DNA of 53,784 nucleotides from Betaproteobacteria bacterium (GCA_947479645.1 CANKAJ010000015.1:1-53784); one strand, 5' to 3'. Numbered from the stretch's first letter, positions 8,839 through 19,318 are shown. The notes: generated by a model from the sequence alone, not told the origin. Made by a program: numbers and translations.

Positions 8839-10956
8839 ATGACGGAATTGAAAATTGAGAACAACCCACTACTGGATTTTTCCGGCCTGCCGCGCTTTGC
8901 AGCTATCCGTCAGGAGCATATCACCCCTGCCGTCGATGCCCTGCTCTCTGAAAATCGCGCGCTGATCGCCAGGCTTTCGGGTTCTGAGGTGCCGGCAAGC
9001 TGGGAAGCCTTTATCGCCCCTTTGGATGATGCCAATGAACGCCTATCGCGGGCTTGGGGCGCCGTCGGCCACCTGCATGGCGTGCTGGACTCACCAGCGC
9101 TGCGCGAGGCGTACAGCGCCAACCAACCGAAAATCGTGCAGTACTACACCGAGTTGGGCCAGAACCTGGCCTTGTTTGGCAAATTCAAGGCACTCAAGGC
9201 ATCGCCGGAATTTGCCAATCTGTCCAAGGCTCAACAAATAATCATCGATAACGAAATTCGCGACTTCAGGCTATCCGGTGCAGAACTGGCACCAGCGCAA
9301 AAGGAACGCTTTGGCAAGCTGATGGAAGAACTTGCCTCGCTGTCGACCCGGTTTTCAGAGCATGTACTCGACGCAACCAATGGATTTGTGCTTTACGTAG
9401 ATGACGAAACACAACTGGCCGGCGTGCCTGACGACGTTAAGCAAGCGGCAAGCGAAGCGGCGAAGCGGGACGATCGGCCAGGCTGGAAGCTGACCCTGCA
9501 GGCGCCTTGCATTTTCCCTGTCCTGCAGTATGCCGAGGACCGTGCGCTGCGCGAAAAGCTCTATTACGCGCATCAAACCCGTGCCAGCGAATTTGGCAAG
9601 CCGGAACTCGATAATACGCCGCTGATTGCCAGCATCCTGCAGTTGCGCCAGGAAGCCGCCAATCTGCTCGGCTATGCCAGTCATGCCGAGGTATCGCTGG
9701 TGCCCAAAATGGCGAACTCGCCGCAGCAGGTCCTCGATTTCCTCAATGACCTGGCATCCAAGGCCAAGCCATTTGCCGAAAAGGACTATGCGCAACTGAA
9801 GGCATTTGCTGCCGAAGAACTCGGCCTGCCTGCATTGCAGGCGTGGGACATGGCGTATGTGTCGGAGAAATTGCGTGCAAAGCGCTACGCCTTCTCCGAT
9901 CAGGAAGTAAAGGAGTACTTCCCCGAACCCAAGGTGATCGAAGGCATGTTCAAGGTGGTGCAGTCGATATATGGCCTATCCATCAGCGATGAACAAGCCG
10001 AGACCTGGGATCCGGCTGTACGGTTTTTCCGAATCACCGATAGCAGTGGCGCTCTGATCGGCCAGTTCTATCTGGATCTTTATTCACGCGAAACCAAGCG
10101 TGGCGGTGCATGGATGGACGAGGCCATTACACGACGGCGCAAAGACTCTGAAGTGCAACCACCAGTAGCTTATCTGGTCTGCAATTTTCCATCGCCAGTC
10201 GGTGAGAGCAACGGCAAGAAGCGTCCGGCAGTATTCACCCATGACGACGTAATTACGCTGTTTCATGAATTTGGCCACGGCTTGCATCACCTGCTGACCC
10301 GTGTGGATTATCTGGGCGTCTCCGGCATTCGCGGCGTCGAATGGGATGCCGTAGAGTTGCCAAGCCAGTTCATGGAAAATTTTTGCTGGGAGTGGGAAGT
10401 GCTTTCCAACATGACCTCCCATGTCGAAACCGGAGAACCACTACCTCGCGCGCTCTACGACAAGATGATTGCCGCAAAGAACTTCCAGTCCGGAATGCAA
10501 GCGGTACGACAGATCGAGTTCTCGTTATTCGATATGCATTTGCATCATGACTTCAATCCCCATTACGGGGAGCCGGGTCAGAAAACTCCGCTCCAACTGC
10601 TGGATGAAATTCGCGCTCGGGTAGCAGTGGTCACCCCGCCGGCATGGAGTCGCTTCGCCAATAATTTTTCACACATCTTCGGCGGCGGCTACAGCGCCGG
10701 CTATTACAGCTACAAGTGGGCTGAAGTATTGTCCGCCGACGCCTACAGTGCCTTCGAGGAAGGCCGGAGCGAATACACCTCTCAATCCAATGGCGGGGAC
10801 TCAGGCGTACTGAATGCGCAGATCGGCGCGCGCTTTCGCAATGAAGTCCTCGCCGTAGGCGGCAGCCGGCCCGCGCTGGAGTCGTTCAGGGCGTTTCGCG
10901 GACGCGAACCGCGTGTGGACGCACTGCTCAGGCACAGTGGTATGATCGCCGCGTAG
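8839..10956 (+). CDS. prlC: Oligopeptidase A (M3 family zinc metallopeptidase)
   Basis: This cytoplasmic endopeptidase degrades short peptides, including cleaved signal peptides. The 705-residue length fits M3A oligopeptidase A. The zinc-binding motif HEFGHGLHH (first His near residue 476) is intact, and the third ligand region GVEWDAVELPSQFMENF follows about 25 residues later. The Tyr/His-rich substrate segment GGGYSAGYYSYKWAEV is also typical. The ATG at 8839 is directly preceded by a GAGG element at very tight spacing, so a slightly different start cannot be excluded. It follows folD at 41 bases and may be co-transcribed with it and with the glutaredoxin-like gene 31 bases downstream. Confidence 0.96.
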   Translation: MTELKIENNPLLDFSGLPRFAAIRQEHITPAVDALLSENRALIARLSGSEVPASWEAFIAPLDDANERLSRAWGAVGHLHGVLDSPALREAYSANQPKIVQYYTELGQNLALFGKFKALKASPEFANLSKAQQIIIDNEIRDFRLSGAELAPAQKERFGKLMEELASLSTRFSEHVLDATNGFVLYVDDETQLAGVPDDVKQAASEAAKRDDRPGWKLTLQAPCIFPVLQYAEDRALREKLYYAHQTRASEFGKPELDNTPLIASILQLRQEAANLLGYASHAEVSLVPKMANSPQQVLDFLNDLASKAKPFAEKDYAQLKAFAAEELGLPALQAWDMAYVSEKLRAKRYAFSDQEVKEYFPEPKVIEGMFKVVQSIYGLSISDEQAETWDPAVRFFRITDSSGALIGQFYLDLYSRETKRGGAWMDEAITRRRKDSEVQPPVAYLVCNFPSPVGESNGKKRPAVFTHDDVITLFHEFGHGLHHLLTRVDYLGVSGIRGVEWDAVELPSQFMENFCWEWEVLSNMTSHVETGEPLPRALYDKMIAAKNFQSGMQAVRQIEFSLFDMHLHHDFNPHYGEPGQKTPLQLLDEIRARVAVVTPPAWSRFANNFSHIFGGGYSAGYYSYKWAEVLSADAYSAFEEGRSEYTSQSNGGDSGVLNAQIGARFRNEVLAVGGSRPALESFRAFRGREPRVDALLRHSGMIAA

Positions 10957-10987
10957 TCATTACAGCCGGTGCTTACAGGAAAAAGCC

Positions 10988-11782
10988 ATGCGCAGACACT
11001 TTTCGATTGCGGCTCTTTCATTACTGCTGATGACCGTCACCGCCGCTCATGCTCAGCAGCTCTATCGCTGGGTTGACCAGAACGGTCGGGTCACCTACTC
11101 ACAGAATCCGCCTCCGGCAGGTGCAGCCAAGAATATTCAGCAGAAGAGGCTCGGTAGCGGCAGTGTCGTGGAAGGGTCGGATCTTCCTTACGCCGCACAA
11201 ATTGCCGTAAAGAATTTTCCCGTTACGCTTTACACGTCGCCAGAATGCAGTGATGCGTGCAAGCAAGGCCGGGACGCGCTGTCCAAACGCGGTATTCCGT
11301 TCAAGGAAATTTCTGTCGGTGACGACCAGAGTGTGGATGCCTTGCGCAAACTTTCCGGTGGCACCCGAATACCTACGTTGCAGGTTGGCTCGCAGATCTC
11401 GACCGGATTCGAGCCCGACGCCTGGAAAAACGCGCTGGACAACGCTGGCTATCCAGCCAGCATCCCCGCATCCTCGCGTCGCCAGGACGCCCATGCGGTG
11501 CAACGCAAACTGCCCGCAGTTAGTCTGTTTACCAATTCGCTTTGCGGCCTGCCCTGCCAGAGTGCCAAGGATCTGCTCACGGCTCGTGGCATCACTTTTC
11601 AGGAAATCGAAGTGGGTAGCGACGAAAGCCTGGCAGAATTGAAGAAAGTCTCGGGCAGCAACGATGTCGTTCCCGTGCTGCTGGTGGGTGGTTCGCCGGT
11701 ACGGGGCTTCGATCAGGTTCGCTACCAGTCTGCTCTGGACAATGCCGGATTCCCGAAGCAGGCGGGTTCGGCAGCAAAATAA
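10988..11782 (+). CDS. Secreted DUF4124 protein with two tandem glutaredoxin-like domains
   Basis: The 264-residue product starts with a Sec signal peptide (about residues 1-22, ending AAHAQ) and then a DUF4124 segment (LYRWVDQNGRVTYSQNPPPA). Two copies of a glutaredoxin-like fold follow, at about 78-155 and 177-256. Each copy has a Cys-x3-Cys site (CSDAC at 87-91, CGLPC at 186-190) and a cis-proline strand (RIPTLQVG, VVPVLLVG). Each ends with the same DNAGYP/DNAGFP tail, which marks an internal duplication. The spacing differs from the classical CPYC pair. It is probably a periplasmic thiol protein; no substrate or partner is known to me. Good Shine-Dalgarno (AGGAAAAAG) before the ATG. Confidence 0.8.
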   Translation: MRRHFSIAALSLLLMTVTAAHAQQLYRWVDQNGRVTYSQNPPPAGAAKNIQQKRLGSGSVVEGSDLPYAAQIAVKNFPVTLYTSPECSDACKQGRDALSKRGIPFKEISVGDDQSVDALRKLSGGTRIPTLQVGSQISTGFEPDAWKNALDNAGYPASIPASSRRQDAHAVQRKLPAVSLFTNSLCGLPCQSAKDLLTARGITFQEIEVGSDESLAELKKVSGSNDVVPVLLVGGSPVRGFDQVRYQSALDNAGFPKQAGSAAK

Positions 11783-11835
11783 GCGCCGACCCACCTTGTG
11801 TTCCCGTAGCGCATGCAACCTTTTCCATTGACTCA

Positions 11836-12603
11836 ATGATCATCGCAACCTGGAACGTCAATTCCCTGAAAGTGCGTTTGCCGCACTTGCTTGACTGGCT
11901 GCAACAACGGGGGCCGGATGTGGTCTGCCTGCAGGAAACCAAGACAGAAAATGCAAAATTCCCTCTGACCGATATACAGGCTGCCGGTTATCAGGTCGAA
12001 TACTCTGGCCAGAAAACCTACAATGGCGTGGCCATCCTGTCGCGCCATGCGATCAGCGACATCCAGACTGATATTCCCGGATTCGCCGACGAGCAAAAGC
12101 GCGTTTTGGCCGTCACAGTGGCCGGCGTGCGCGTGGTATGCGCCTATGTGCCCAATGGCCAGGCAGTCGATTCAGAGAAGTACCAGTACAAGCTCAACTG
12201 GCTGTCGGCATTCCAGCACTGGCTCGCTACAGAACTGGAACGCCACCCCAGGCTGGCCGTGCTGGGAGATTACAACATCGCTCCCGCCGACGAGGACGTG
12301 CACGATCCCAAGGCCTGGGAAGGTCAGGTGCTGGTCAGCGACCGGGAACGGGCTGCCTTCCGGCAATTGGTAGAGATGGGTTTCAAGGACGGCTTCCGGT
12401 TGTTTCCCCAGCCGGAGAAATCATTCACCTGGTGGGACTACCGCATGAATGCCTTCAAGCGCAAGATGGGAATGCGCATTGATCATATCCTGCTGTCCCC
12501 GGACCTGGCACGCAATTGCAGACACTGCGAAATCGACATCGAACCCCGCGGTCGGGAACGGCCATCGGATCACACGCCCATCTGGGCAGAAATCGAGACT
12601 TAG
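11836..12603 (+). CDS. xthA: Exodeoxyribonuclease III (AP endonuclease)
   Basis: ExoIII-family enzymes cut at abasic sites and trim 3' blocked ends in base excision repair. The 255-residue product carries the family metal-binding and catalytic blocks in order: the first strand IIATWNVNSLKVR, the metal ligand in LQETKTE (Glu), the central GDYNIAP and the C-terminal SDHTPIWAE with catalytic Asp-His. The nearby WDYRMNAFKRKMGMRIDHIL block is also typical. No clear Shine-Dalgarno precedes the ATG at 11836, which is unusual beside its neighbours. A strong bidirectional terminator lies about 100 bases downstream, separating it from the convergent aceB. Confidence 0.96.
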   Translation: MIIATWNVNSLKVRLPHLLDWLQQRGPDVVCLQETKTENAKFPLTDIQAAGYQVEYSGQKTYNGVAILSRHAISDIQTDIPGFADEQKRVLAVTVAGVRVVCAYVPNGQAVDSEKYQYKLNWLSAFQHWLATELERHPRLAVLGDYNIAPADEDVHDPKAWEGQVLVSDRERAAFRQLVEMGFKDGFRLFPQPEKSFTWWDYRMNAFKRKMGMRIDHILLSPDLARNCRHCEIDIEPRGRERPSDHTPIWAEIET

Positions 12604-12701
12604 ACTCCGGAGTGATCAGATTAGCTTCCCGAATTTGATCACAATAATCCCTTATTCTCCCTTGAATATTCGATATATTTTTTAATTCGACAACATCAAT
12701 A

Positions 12702-12729
12702 AAAACGCCGGGGCAAGCCCCGGCGTTTT
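12702..12729. terminator. Bidirectional Rho-independent terminator (xthA/aceB)
   Basis: AAAACGCCGGGGC, a two-base centre, then GCCCCGGCGTTTT form a perfect 13-base inverted repeat. It has an A-tract on the left and a T-tract on the right, so it can stop transcription from xthA and from aceB. Confidence 0.9.
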
Positions 12730-12747
12730 AGCGCGACTCTGCCTTTT

Positions 12748-14340
12748 TCAGTCGATCAACTCATAGGCAGGCAGTGTAAGAAAATCGACGTAGTCACCAG
12801 TGGTGATCTTGTCGAACAACCTGGCGCCATCTTCATACTTGCCGGCATGCCATCCGTCTTCACCAAGATAGACCCTGACCTTCGGCAACTCCTCGGCCAG
12901 CAATTGGCGGAAGAGTTCCACGGTCACTTTGCGGCCATCATCGAGTTTGCCTTTGTCACTGCGTATCCACTGCCAGATCTGTGAACGCGAGATCTCGGCC
13001 GTTGCCGCATCTTCCATCAGGTTGAACACCGGCACACAACCATTCCCGGCCAGCCAGGCCCCCAGATATTGGATGCCCACGCTGATGTTATTGCGCAGCC
13101 CGGCCTCGGTAATGGGCTTGTCCGGCTGAAAATCGAGCAGGTCCTTGGCCGTGAAATGAACGTCGGGGCGCTGCTTGTCGTACTGATTGGGCTGCGGCAT
13201 GTGCTTGTCAAAAATCTCCTTTGCCACTGCCACCAGCGCAGGATGGGCAACCCAGGTGCCATCACAGCCGTCAGTCACTTCGCGCAACTTGTCGGCACGC
13301 ACTTTTTCGATGGCGGCATCATTCGCCACGGGGTCATTCTTGATCGGAATCTGTGCTGCCATTCCACCCATGGCAGGCGCACCCCGATGATGGCAAGTCT
13401 TGACCAGCGTCAGCGCATAGGCTCGCATGAACGGCGAGGTCATCGTCACCTGAGCGCGCTCGGCCAGGCAAAAGTCCGGGTTGGAACGGAATTTCTTGAT
13501 GCAGGAGAAGAGATAGTCCCAGCGACCAATGTTCAATCCGGCCGAATGATCCTTCAACTCCCACAGAATCTCGTTCATCTCGAACGCTGCCAGCACTGTC
13601 TCGATGAGTACAGTGCCCTTGATCGTGCCCTGCGGAACTTTCAGTTCGTCCTGCGCCAATTTGAACACATCGTTCCACAGACGCGCTTCAAGATGTGATT
13701 CCATCTTGGGCAGATAGAAATACGGTCCGGTGCCGCGAGCAAGCAGTTCCCTGGCATTGTGAAAAAAATACAGCCCGAAGTCGAAAAGACTGCCTGATAC
13801 CCGCTTTCCATCGACCCGCATGTGCTTTTCTTCCAGGTGCCAGCCACGCGGACGTGGAATCAGTACCGCCACCTTGGCGTTCAGCTTGTACTGCTTGCCC
13901 CCCTGTTCAAGCGCGATCGTGCGCCTCACCGCATCGCGCAGATTGATCTGACCCTCGATCATGTTGTTCCAGGTCGGGCAGTTGGCATCCTCAAAGTCGG
14001 CCATGAAGGTTGAGGCACCGCAGTTGAGCGCGTTAATCACCATCTTGCGGTCGGTAGGCCCGGTAATCTCGACGCGCCGGTCCAGCATGTCTTTGGGCTG
14101 TGGCGCAATCTTCCAGTCACCCTCGCGCACGGATTTGGTCTCCGGCAAAAAATCCGGAAGCTTGCCAGCATCGAATTCCTTTTGCCGCACCATCCGCCGC
14201 GCCAGCAACTCCTCGCGCCGCGCACCAAAGGTACGCTGAAGTTTTGCTACAAAGGCGACGGCTTCGTCAGTCAGTATCTGGCGGAACTCCGGCGTCATAA
14301 GTGCGTGGATCTCAACACCGCCGGAAAATTTTTCAGTCAT
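12748..14340 (-). CDS. aceB: Malate synthase A
   Basis: Malate synthase condenses glyoxylate with acetyl-CoA to malate in the glyoxylate shunt, needed for growth on acetate, fatty acids or stored polyhydroxybutyrate. The 530-residue length fits isoform A. Family blocks seen include the glyoxylate/Mg region [19 protein letters not shown], the signature [17 protein letters not shown] and the catalytic-region [14 protein letters not shown]. The start at 14340 (MTEKFSGG) was preferred over an in-frame codon 16 residues upstream, as it matches the family. Isocitrate lyase is not in the window. Its 3' end faces xthA across a shared terminator. A possible promoter (TTGTTC-17-TTCAAT, 14360-14388) lies just upstream. 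Confidence 0.96.
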   Translation of the reverse strand: MTEKFSGGVEIHALMTPEFRQILTDEAVAFVAKLQRTFGARREELLARRMVRQKEFDAGKLPDFLPETKSVREGDWKIAPQPKDMLDRRVEITGPTDRKMVINALNCGASTFMADFEDANCPTWNNMIEGQINLRDAVRRTIALEQGGKQYKLNAKVAVLIPRPRGWHLEEKHMRVDGKRVSGSLFDFGLYFFHNARELLARGTGPYFYLPKMESHLEARLWNDVFKLAQDELKVPQGTIKGTVLIETVLAAFEMNEILWELKDHSAGLNIGRWDYLFSCIKKFRSNPDFCLAERAQVTMTSPFMRAYALTLVKTCHHRGAPAMGGMAAQIPIKNDPVANDAAIEKVRADKLREVTDGCDGTWVAHPALVAVAKEIFDKHMPQPNQYDKQRPDVHFTAKDLLDFQPDKPITEAGLRNNISVGIQYLGAWLAGNGCVPVFNLMEDAATAEISRSQIWQWIRSDKGKLDDGRKVTVELFRQLLAEELPKVRVYLGEDGWHAGKYEDGARLFDKITTGDYVDFLTLPAYELID

Positions 14341-14359
14341 TTTGATTTCTACCCATTCG

Positions 14360-14388
14360 ATTGAATCTGCAAAGGAAATACTGAACAA
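14360..14388 (-). promoter_or_regulatory. Possible sigma70 promoter of aceB
   Basis: TTGTTC and TTCAAT on the minus strand are separated by 17 bases. Transcription would begin near 14353, leaving only about a dozen leader bases, so the match is tentative. Confidence 0.3.
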
Positions 14389-14439
14389 GTCCCAAAATTG
14401 GAGAAGGCATACACAGTGTTTCCTCTAAAGTGGGGGATA

Positions 14440-14464
14440 AACAAGGGGGCAACGCCCCCTTGTT
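14440..14464 (-). terminator. Hairpin downstream of ntrC
   Basis: AACAAGGGGGC, a three-base loop, then GCCCCCTTGTT form a perfect 11-base stem about 20 bases past the ntrC stop codon. On the minus strand it is followed by a short, imperfect T-rich stretch, so it probably terminates the ntrBC transcript before aceB. Confidence 0.6.
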
Positions 14465-14486
14465 CAGTACTGACTTAAGTACTTCC

Positions 14487-15968
14487 TTAGTCCACATCCG
14501 GGCCGGAGTCCTTTTCCAGCCCAAGTTCCTGAATCTTACGGGTAATTGTATTACGCCCGATGCCCAGCAATTTGGCGGCTTCGATACGCCGTCCGCCGGT
14601 CGCAGCCAGTGCCTTGGCAATCAGCGTTCTCTCGAAACTGCGGGTCAACTCATCCATGATGCCTGACTCGTTACGTGCCAGCACCCGATCAACCTCGCTG
14701 GACAGCGCAGCCAGCCAATCGGCATCAACCACGCTCGCGGCCTGCTGTCGAAATTCAGGCGGCAGATCGCCGACCTCAATAATCTGGGTGGGGGCCATGA
14801 CGGTAAGCCAGTGGCAAAGATTCTCCAGTTGGCGCACGTTGCCAGGAAAATCATGCGCAACCAGGTAAGCCATTGCCGCATCGGAGAGTCGCTTTGGATC
14901 GACTCCGAGGTCGCGTGCGGATTTGGCAAGAAAATGACGCGCCAGCAATGGGATATCTTCCCTGCGTTCACGCAAGCTGGGCAGGCGCAACCGAATGACA
15001 TTCAGTCGATGGTACAAGTCTTCCCTGAACAGTCCTTCACGCACACGCGCATCAAGATCCTGATGAGTCGCGGCAATGACGCGTACATTGGTCCGCATCG
15101 GCTGGTGTCCGCCAACGCGATAAAACGTACCATCGGAGAGAACGCGCAACAGGCGCGTCTGCAATTCCGCAGGCATGTCGCCAATTTCGTCCAGAAACAG
15201 CGTGCCTCCTTCAGCCTGCTCAAAACGGCCGCGGCGCATCGCCTGGGCTCCGGTAAAGGCACCGCGCTCGTGACCAAACAATTCCGATTCAAGCAGGTCC
15301 TTGGGCATGGCCGCCGTGTTGATCGCCACAAACGGTTTGGCCGCCCGCGGACTGTGGCGATGCAACGCGCGCGCGACCAACTCCTTGCCACTGCCGGATT
15401 CGCCGGTGATCATTACCGTCGCAGAGGATTGCGCAAGTCGGCCAATGGCGCGGAAAACTTCCTGCATGGAGGCCGCCTGCCCCAGGATCTCGGGCGAGGA
15501 CAGGTTGGCATCCTCAACGTCCACTTCGCGCAATGATTCATCCATTGCGCGGCGAATCAGGTCGACGGCCTGATCGACATCGAACGGTTTGGGCAAATAC
15601 TCAAATGCCCCGCCCTGAAATGCCGCAACCGCCGACTCCAGGTCGGAATAAGCCGTCATGATAATGACCGGCAATGCCGGAAAACGCTGCTTCACATTCT
15701 GCAGCAACTCGAGGCCGGACGCCCCGTTCATGCGAATATCCGACACCAGCACCTGCGGCTCGCTGGCAACCAGCGCGTCAAGCGCATCCTGGGCCAGTGC
15801 AAAAGTCTTGAACGGGATGCCTTCACGCGTCAGCGCCTTCTCAAATACCCAGCGTATGGATCGGTCATCATCGACCACCCAGACTGGTTTGATTTTTTCG
15901 GCAAAGGTTCCCACTGCAGGGGGTAACGCCGTATTCGGTATGTTCATTTCTTCTGCAATCTGGCCCAT
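14487..15968 (-). CDS. glnG: Nitrogen regulation protein NtrC (sigma54 activator)
   Basis: NtrC is the response regulator and AAA+ enhancer-binding protein that activates sigma54 promoters such as glnA under nitrogen limitation. The 493-residue product has a receiver domain with the phosphoacceptor Asp in LVSDIRMNG (Asp77). The AAA+ domain carries Walker A GESGSGKE (189-196), the sigma54-contacting GAFTGA loop (236-241) and Walker [13 protein letters not shown] Fis-type helix-turn-helix ends the protein ([20 protein letters not shown]). About 22 extra N-terminal residues precede the receiver; a start at the internal Met8 is possible. It begins 6 bases after ntrB, forming an ntrB-ntrC operon. 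Confidence 0.97.
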   Translation of the reverse strand: MGQIAEEMNIPNTALPPAVGTFAEKIKPVWVVDDDRSIRWVFEKALTREGIPFKTFALAQDALDALVASEPQVLVSDIRMNGASGLELLQNVKQRFPALPVIIMTAYSDLESAVAAFQGGAFEYLPKPFDVDQAVDLIRRAMDESLREVDVEDANLSSPEILGQAASMQEVFRAIGRLAQSSATVMITGESGSGKELVARALHRHSPRAAKPFVAINTAAMPKDLLESELFGHERGAFTGAQAMRRGRFEQAEGGTLFLDEIGDMPAELQTRLLRVLSDGTFYRVGGHQPMRTNVRVIAATHQDLDARVREGLFREDLYHRLNVIRLRLPSLRERREDIPLLARHFLAKSARDLGVDPKRLSDAAMAYLVAHDFPGNVRQLENLCHWLTVMAPTQIIEVGDLPPEFRQQAASVVDADWLAALSSEVDRVLARNESGIMDELTRSFERTLIAKALAATGGRRIEAAKLLGIGRNTITRKIQELGLEKDSGPDVD

Positions 15969-15974
15969 CAGGCG

Positions 15975-17081
15975 CTACCTGTCTTCGTTGACCGCATCAA
16001 GCGGTAATAAAATCTTGAACGTGGTCCGGCCAGGCTGGCTATCACACTCGATCACACCATTGTGTTGTTGGATAAAGGTCTGCGCCAGCGTCAACCCAAG
16101 TCCGCTGCCGCCCTCCCGACCTGATACCAGTGGAAAGAAAATGGTGTCACGAATTGCCGCCGGGATACCCGGACCATTGTCAGTCACTTGCAATTCTAGT
16201 GCCAGGCGATAACGACGCCTGGCAAGTGTCACCTGCCTGATGATGCGGGTACGCAACCGGATTTCCGGTTCAGCTCCCGCCTCAGATGCGGCCTGATTCG
16301 CAGAATTCCTTGCGCTGAGCAAGGCTTGTGCACCGTTTCGAACAATATTCAGGACCGCCTGAATCAATTGTTCACGATCGCCGCGAAATTCCGGAATACT
16401 GCTGTCGTAGTCTCGCCGAATACGCAAACCGTGCGGAAACTCGGCAAGAATCAGGCTGCGCACACGCTCGCATACCTCATGAATATTCATCGGTACCGCA
16501 TGCGGCAAGCGATGCGGTGTCAATAACCGATCCACCAGCGCCTGAAGGCGATCGGCCTCCTTGATGATGACCTGGGTGTATTCCCTCAATTCTGGCCTGT
16601 CCAGCTCCTTTTCCAGCAGTTGCGCCGATCCTCGCAACCCCCCCAGCGGATTCTTGATTTCATGGGCCAGATTACGAATCAACTCACGATTCGCGAGGTG
16701 CTGTGCCAATTGTTGTTCTTCACGTTCAACACGCAAGCGCTGTTCAATCGGACGCAACTCAATCAGTAGACCGCCGCCATGAGTGTCGGTCGGCGTGACT
16801 ATACAATTGAACTCCAGAGGATCATGCGCTGCACGACTCAACACCAGGCCTTGATCCCAGAAACCGTGCTCTTCGGCCAGCGCGTGGCGCAATTTTTCTT
16901 CGAACGGTCCTGCATTGGTAAAGTGTTCGCCAAACCGGTGACCCTGCAACACCCGACCGCTGATGGCGAGCAGACTCTCGGCTGCTGCGTTGACATATTC
17001 AACGCGTAGTTTCTGGTCAAGTATCACCACGGCAGTGGCAAGCAACTCGAGTCCGGAATAGGGTTTGCAGGGTGATTCCAT
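15975..17081 (-). CDS. glnL: Nitrogen regulation sensor kinase/phosphatase NtrB
   Basis: NtrB phosphorylates or dephosphorylates NtrC according to PII state. The 368-residue protein has no transmembrane segment, as expected for the cytosolic NtrB. Its domains are an N-terminal PAS (about 8-110), a dimerisation/phosphoacceptor helix with NLAHEIKNPLGG (His140), and a C-terminal ATPase domain with DNGPGIP and GGSGLGLTLAQ. It precedes ntrC on the same strand with a 6-base gap. It lies about 170 bases downstream of a DUF4124 gene, which in turn follows glnA, so the four genes form one nitrogen-control block. Confidence 0.96.
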   Translation of the reverse strand: MESPCKPYSGLELLATAVVILDQKLRVEYVNAAAESLLAISGRVLQGHRFGEHFTNAGPFEEKLRHALAEEHGFWDQGLVLSRAAHDPLEFNCIVTPTDTHGGGLLIELRPIEQRLRVEREEQQLAQHLANRELIRNLAHEIKNPLGGLRGSAQLLEKELDRPELREYTQVIIKEADRLQALVDRLLTPHRLPHAVPMNIHEVCERVRSLILAEFPHGLRIRRDYDSSIPEFRGDREQLIQAVLNIVRNGAQALLSARNSANQAASEAGAEPEIRLRTRIIRQVTLARRRYRLALELQVTDNGPGIPAAIRDTIFFPLVSGREGGSGLGLTLAQTFIQQHNGVIECDSQPGRTTFKILLPLDAVNEDR

Positions 17082-17250
17082 TGAGCTTGTTCAGGCTTTA
17101 CCAGCCAAGGGGAAAGAAGTTCGCTGGCACCCGGATCGGGCGCACGCCCAGCATGCCTAAGTGTGTCCTGGAAAACACGTCAGGACAATTTGAAATTGCC
17201 CCCGATAAAGGGGACCAGAAGGGAACATTCCCGGAATGCCTGCGCTGACC

Positions 17251-17766
17251 TCAGCGCGCGTTGGCAAGCTCGCGCTTCACAGCAGCAACATTGTCCTCGG
17301 CGACACGAACTTCGTCTTGATAGGGCTTCAGGCGATCCAGCACACGCTGATAATTGCGCTCGTCGCCGCCACGGATTGCCTCCTGTTCGGCCAGTTTCTT
17401 GCGGGCCTCCACAAGCTGCTTCTCCGCGTCCTGCAACTCCCTCTGCAGAATGAAGCGTCGTTGATCGTCGCGAGAGCGTTGGGTCTGCGCGTCGACGCGT
17501 GCGACTCCTTTGCCGGCATCCGTCTGCGTACCCTGACGCGCAGGCGCCGGTGGTGCAACCGGAACCACGGATACCTCCCTGCTCACAACCGTACACTTCT
17601 TCCCCCCCATTTCCTCGTTGACATTGGTATAAGTGCTTCGTCCAGTACTGTCGATGCACTTGTAGGTGGTAGCGCCAGCTGCGGCACTCCCGGAAATGGC
17701 TTGCGCCAGCACTGATGACGTACATACCAGCAACGTCAACCCTGCGATATACCGCTGCAGCCTCAT
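17251..17766 (-). CDS. DUF4124 domain protein, secreted
   Basis: The 171-residue product has a Sec signal peptide (MRLQRYIAGLTLLVC to about residue 22) and then a DUF4124 motif (TTYKCIDSTGRSTYTN, about 32-47). A Pro/Ala stretch follows, and then a long charged helix predicted as coiled coil (about 95-165, rich in Glu, Lys and Arg). DUF4124 has no assigned biochemical function that I know of. Its place between glnA and ntrB recurs in betaproteobacteria by my recollection, but nothing in the sequence ties it to nitrogen metabolism. A perfect 7-base stem (17242-17257) overlaps its stop codon without a T-tract. Confidence 0.85.
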   Translation of the reverse strand: MRLQRYIAGLTLLVCTSSVLAQAISGSAAAGATTYKCIDSTGRSTYTNVNEEMGGKKCTVVSREVSVVPVAPPAPARQGTQTDAGKGVARVDAQTQRSRDDQRRFILQRELQDAEKQLVEARKKLAEQEAIRGGDERNYQRVLDRLKPYQDEVRVAEDNVAAVKRELANAR

Positions 17767-17840
17767 GGATGGAATTCACATGCCACATAAAAGAGGGAGA
17801 TTAAGTCTAGGCCAATATGACCCTGATTTCAAATAAAAAA

Positions 17841-17861
17841 GGACGGGATATGCGCCCGTCC
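17841..17861 (-). terminator. Rho-independent terminator after glnA
   Basis: On the minus strand GGACGGG, a 7-base loop and CCCGTCC are followed by six T residues, about 40 bases after the glnA stop. This separates glnA from the DUF4124 gene, so glnA is likely monocistronic or only partly read through. Confidence 0.85.
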
Positions 17862-17902
17862 TCTTTTATTCTCAGACCAGCCGGGCTGTACCGGCAAAAA
17901 CC

Positions 17903-19318
17903 TTAAAGGCTGTAGTACATGTCAAATTCGACCGGATGTGTCGTCATGCGAAAGCGTGTGACCTCTTCCATCTTCAACGCGATATACGCATCAATCATAT
18001 CGTCAGAGAACACCCCCCCCTTGGTCAGGAAGGCGCGATCCTTGTCCAGAGCCTCCAGTGCCTGGTCCAGCGAGGAGCACACATTCGGCACCTTCTTGGC
18101 CTGGGACGGGGGCAAATCATAGAGATTCTTGTCAATCGGATCGCCGGGATGGATCTTGTTTTGCACACCGTCCAAGCCCGCCAGCAACAACGCTGAAAAC
18201 GCGAGATACGGATTGGCGGTCGGGTCAGGAAAACGCACCTCGATACGGCGGCCTTTGGCATTGCTGACAAACGGAATCCGTATCGACGCCGAACGATTAC
18301 GTGCCGAATAGGCGAGGTTGATCGGTGCTTCGAACCCTGGCACCAGGCGCTTGTAGCTGTTTGTACCTGGATTCGTGATTGCATTCAACGCTTTGGCATG
18401 CTTGATCACGCCGCCAATGTAGTACAGGGCAAAGTCGGAAAGTCCTGAATAACCGTTGCCGGCAAACAGATTCTTGCCATCCTTCCATACCGACTGGTGC
18501 ACGTGCATGCCTGACCCGTTGTCCCCGACAACCGGCTTGGGCATAAACGTGGCGGTCTTGCCGTAGGCCGCTGCGACATTCCACACGGTGTATTTCAGAA
18601 TCTGCGTCCAGTCAGCGCGCTTCACCAGACTGTTGAACAAGGTGCCAATCTCGCACTGTCCAGCCGCAGCCACCTCATGGTGAAACACCTCGACTTCCAC
18701 ACCCTGCGACTCAAGAGCGATGGACATGGCATTGCGGATATCCTGCAGCGAATCCACGGGGGCAACCGGGAAATAACCGCCCTTGGTCCCCGAACGATGT
18801 CCCATATTGCCCCCCTCGTAGTCGATACCTGTCGACCAGGGCGCTTCCTCGGACTTGATCTTGACGAAGCAACCTGACATGTCCACGTTCCAGGTGACGC
18901 CATCAAAAATGAAGAACTCGGGTTCCGGACCAAAATAGGCAACATCGCCAAGCCCGGTTGATTTCAGGTACGCCTCGGCACGCTTGGCCAGGGAACGCGG
19001 GTCCCGGTCATAGCCTTTCATATCAGAGGGTTCCAGCACATCGCAACTGATGTTGAGCACCGTTTCATCGGTAAACGGATCAAGGCGAGCCGAATCCGGG
19101 TCAGGCATCAGCAGCATGTCAGATGCTTCTATCCCCTTCCAGCCAGCAATAGATGAGCCGTCAAACGCATGTCCTGACTCAAACTTGTCCATCGTGAACT
19201 GCTTCGCCGGCACTTGCACGTGCTGTTCCTTGCCACGCGTATCGGTGAAGCGGAAATCGACAAACTTGACCTCCTTGTCCTTAACCAGTTTCAGTACATC
19301 ATTGGCTGAAAGTGCCAT
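17903..19318 (-). CDS. glnA: Glutamine synthetase type I
   Basis: GlnA makes glutamine from glutamate, ammonia and ATP and is the main ammonium-assimilating enzyme. The 471-residue length fits the dodecameric GSI-beta type. Visible signatures are the early [11 protein letters not shown], the metal/glutamate region [11 protein letters not shown], the ATP-binding [16 protein letters not shown] and the adenylylation-site tyrosine in NLYDLPPS near residue 400, implying control by GlnE. The ATG at 19318 was chosen because GGAGAG is well spaced before it; a TTG one codon upstream is also open. A sigma54 promoter and an NtrC-type site lie upstream. Confidence 0.98.
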   Translation of the reverse strand: MALSANDVLKLVKDKEVKFVDFRFTDTRGKEQHVQVPAKQFTMDKFESGHAFDGSSIAGWKGIEASDMLLMPDPDSARLDPFTDETVLNISCDVLEPSDMKGYDRDPRSLAKRAEAYLKSTGLGDVAYFGPEPEFFIFDGVTWNVDMSGCFVKIKSEEAPWSTGIDYEGGNMGHRSGTKGGYFPVAPVDSLQDIRNAMSIALESQGVEVEVFHHEVAAAGQCEIGTLFNSLVKRADWTQILKYTVWNVAAAYGKTATFMPKPVVGDNGSGMHVHQSVWKDGKNLFAGNGYSGLSDFALYYIGGVIKHAKALNAITNPGTNSYKRLVPGFEAPINLAYSARNRSASIRIPFVSNAKGRRIEVRFPDPTANPYLAFSALLLAGLDGVQNKIHPGDPIDKNLYDLPPSQAKKVPNVCSSLDQALEALDKDRAFLTKGGVFSDDMIDAYIALKMEEVTRFRMTTHPVEFDMYYSL

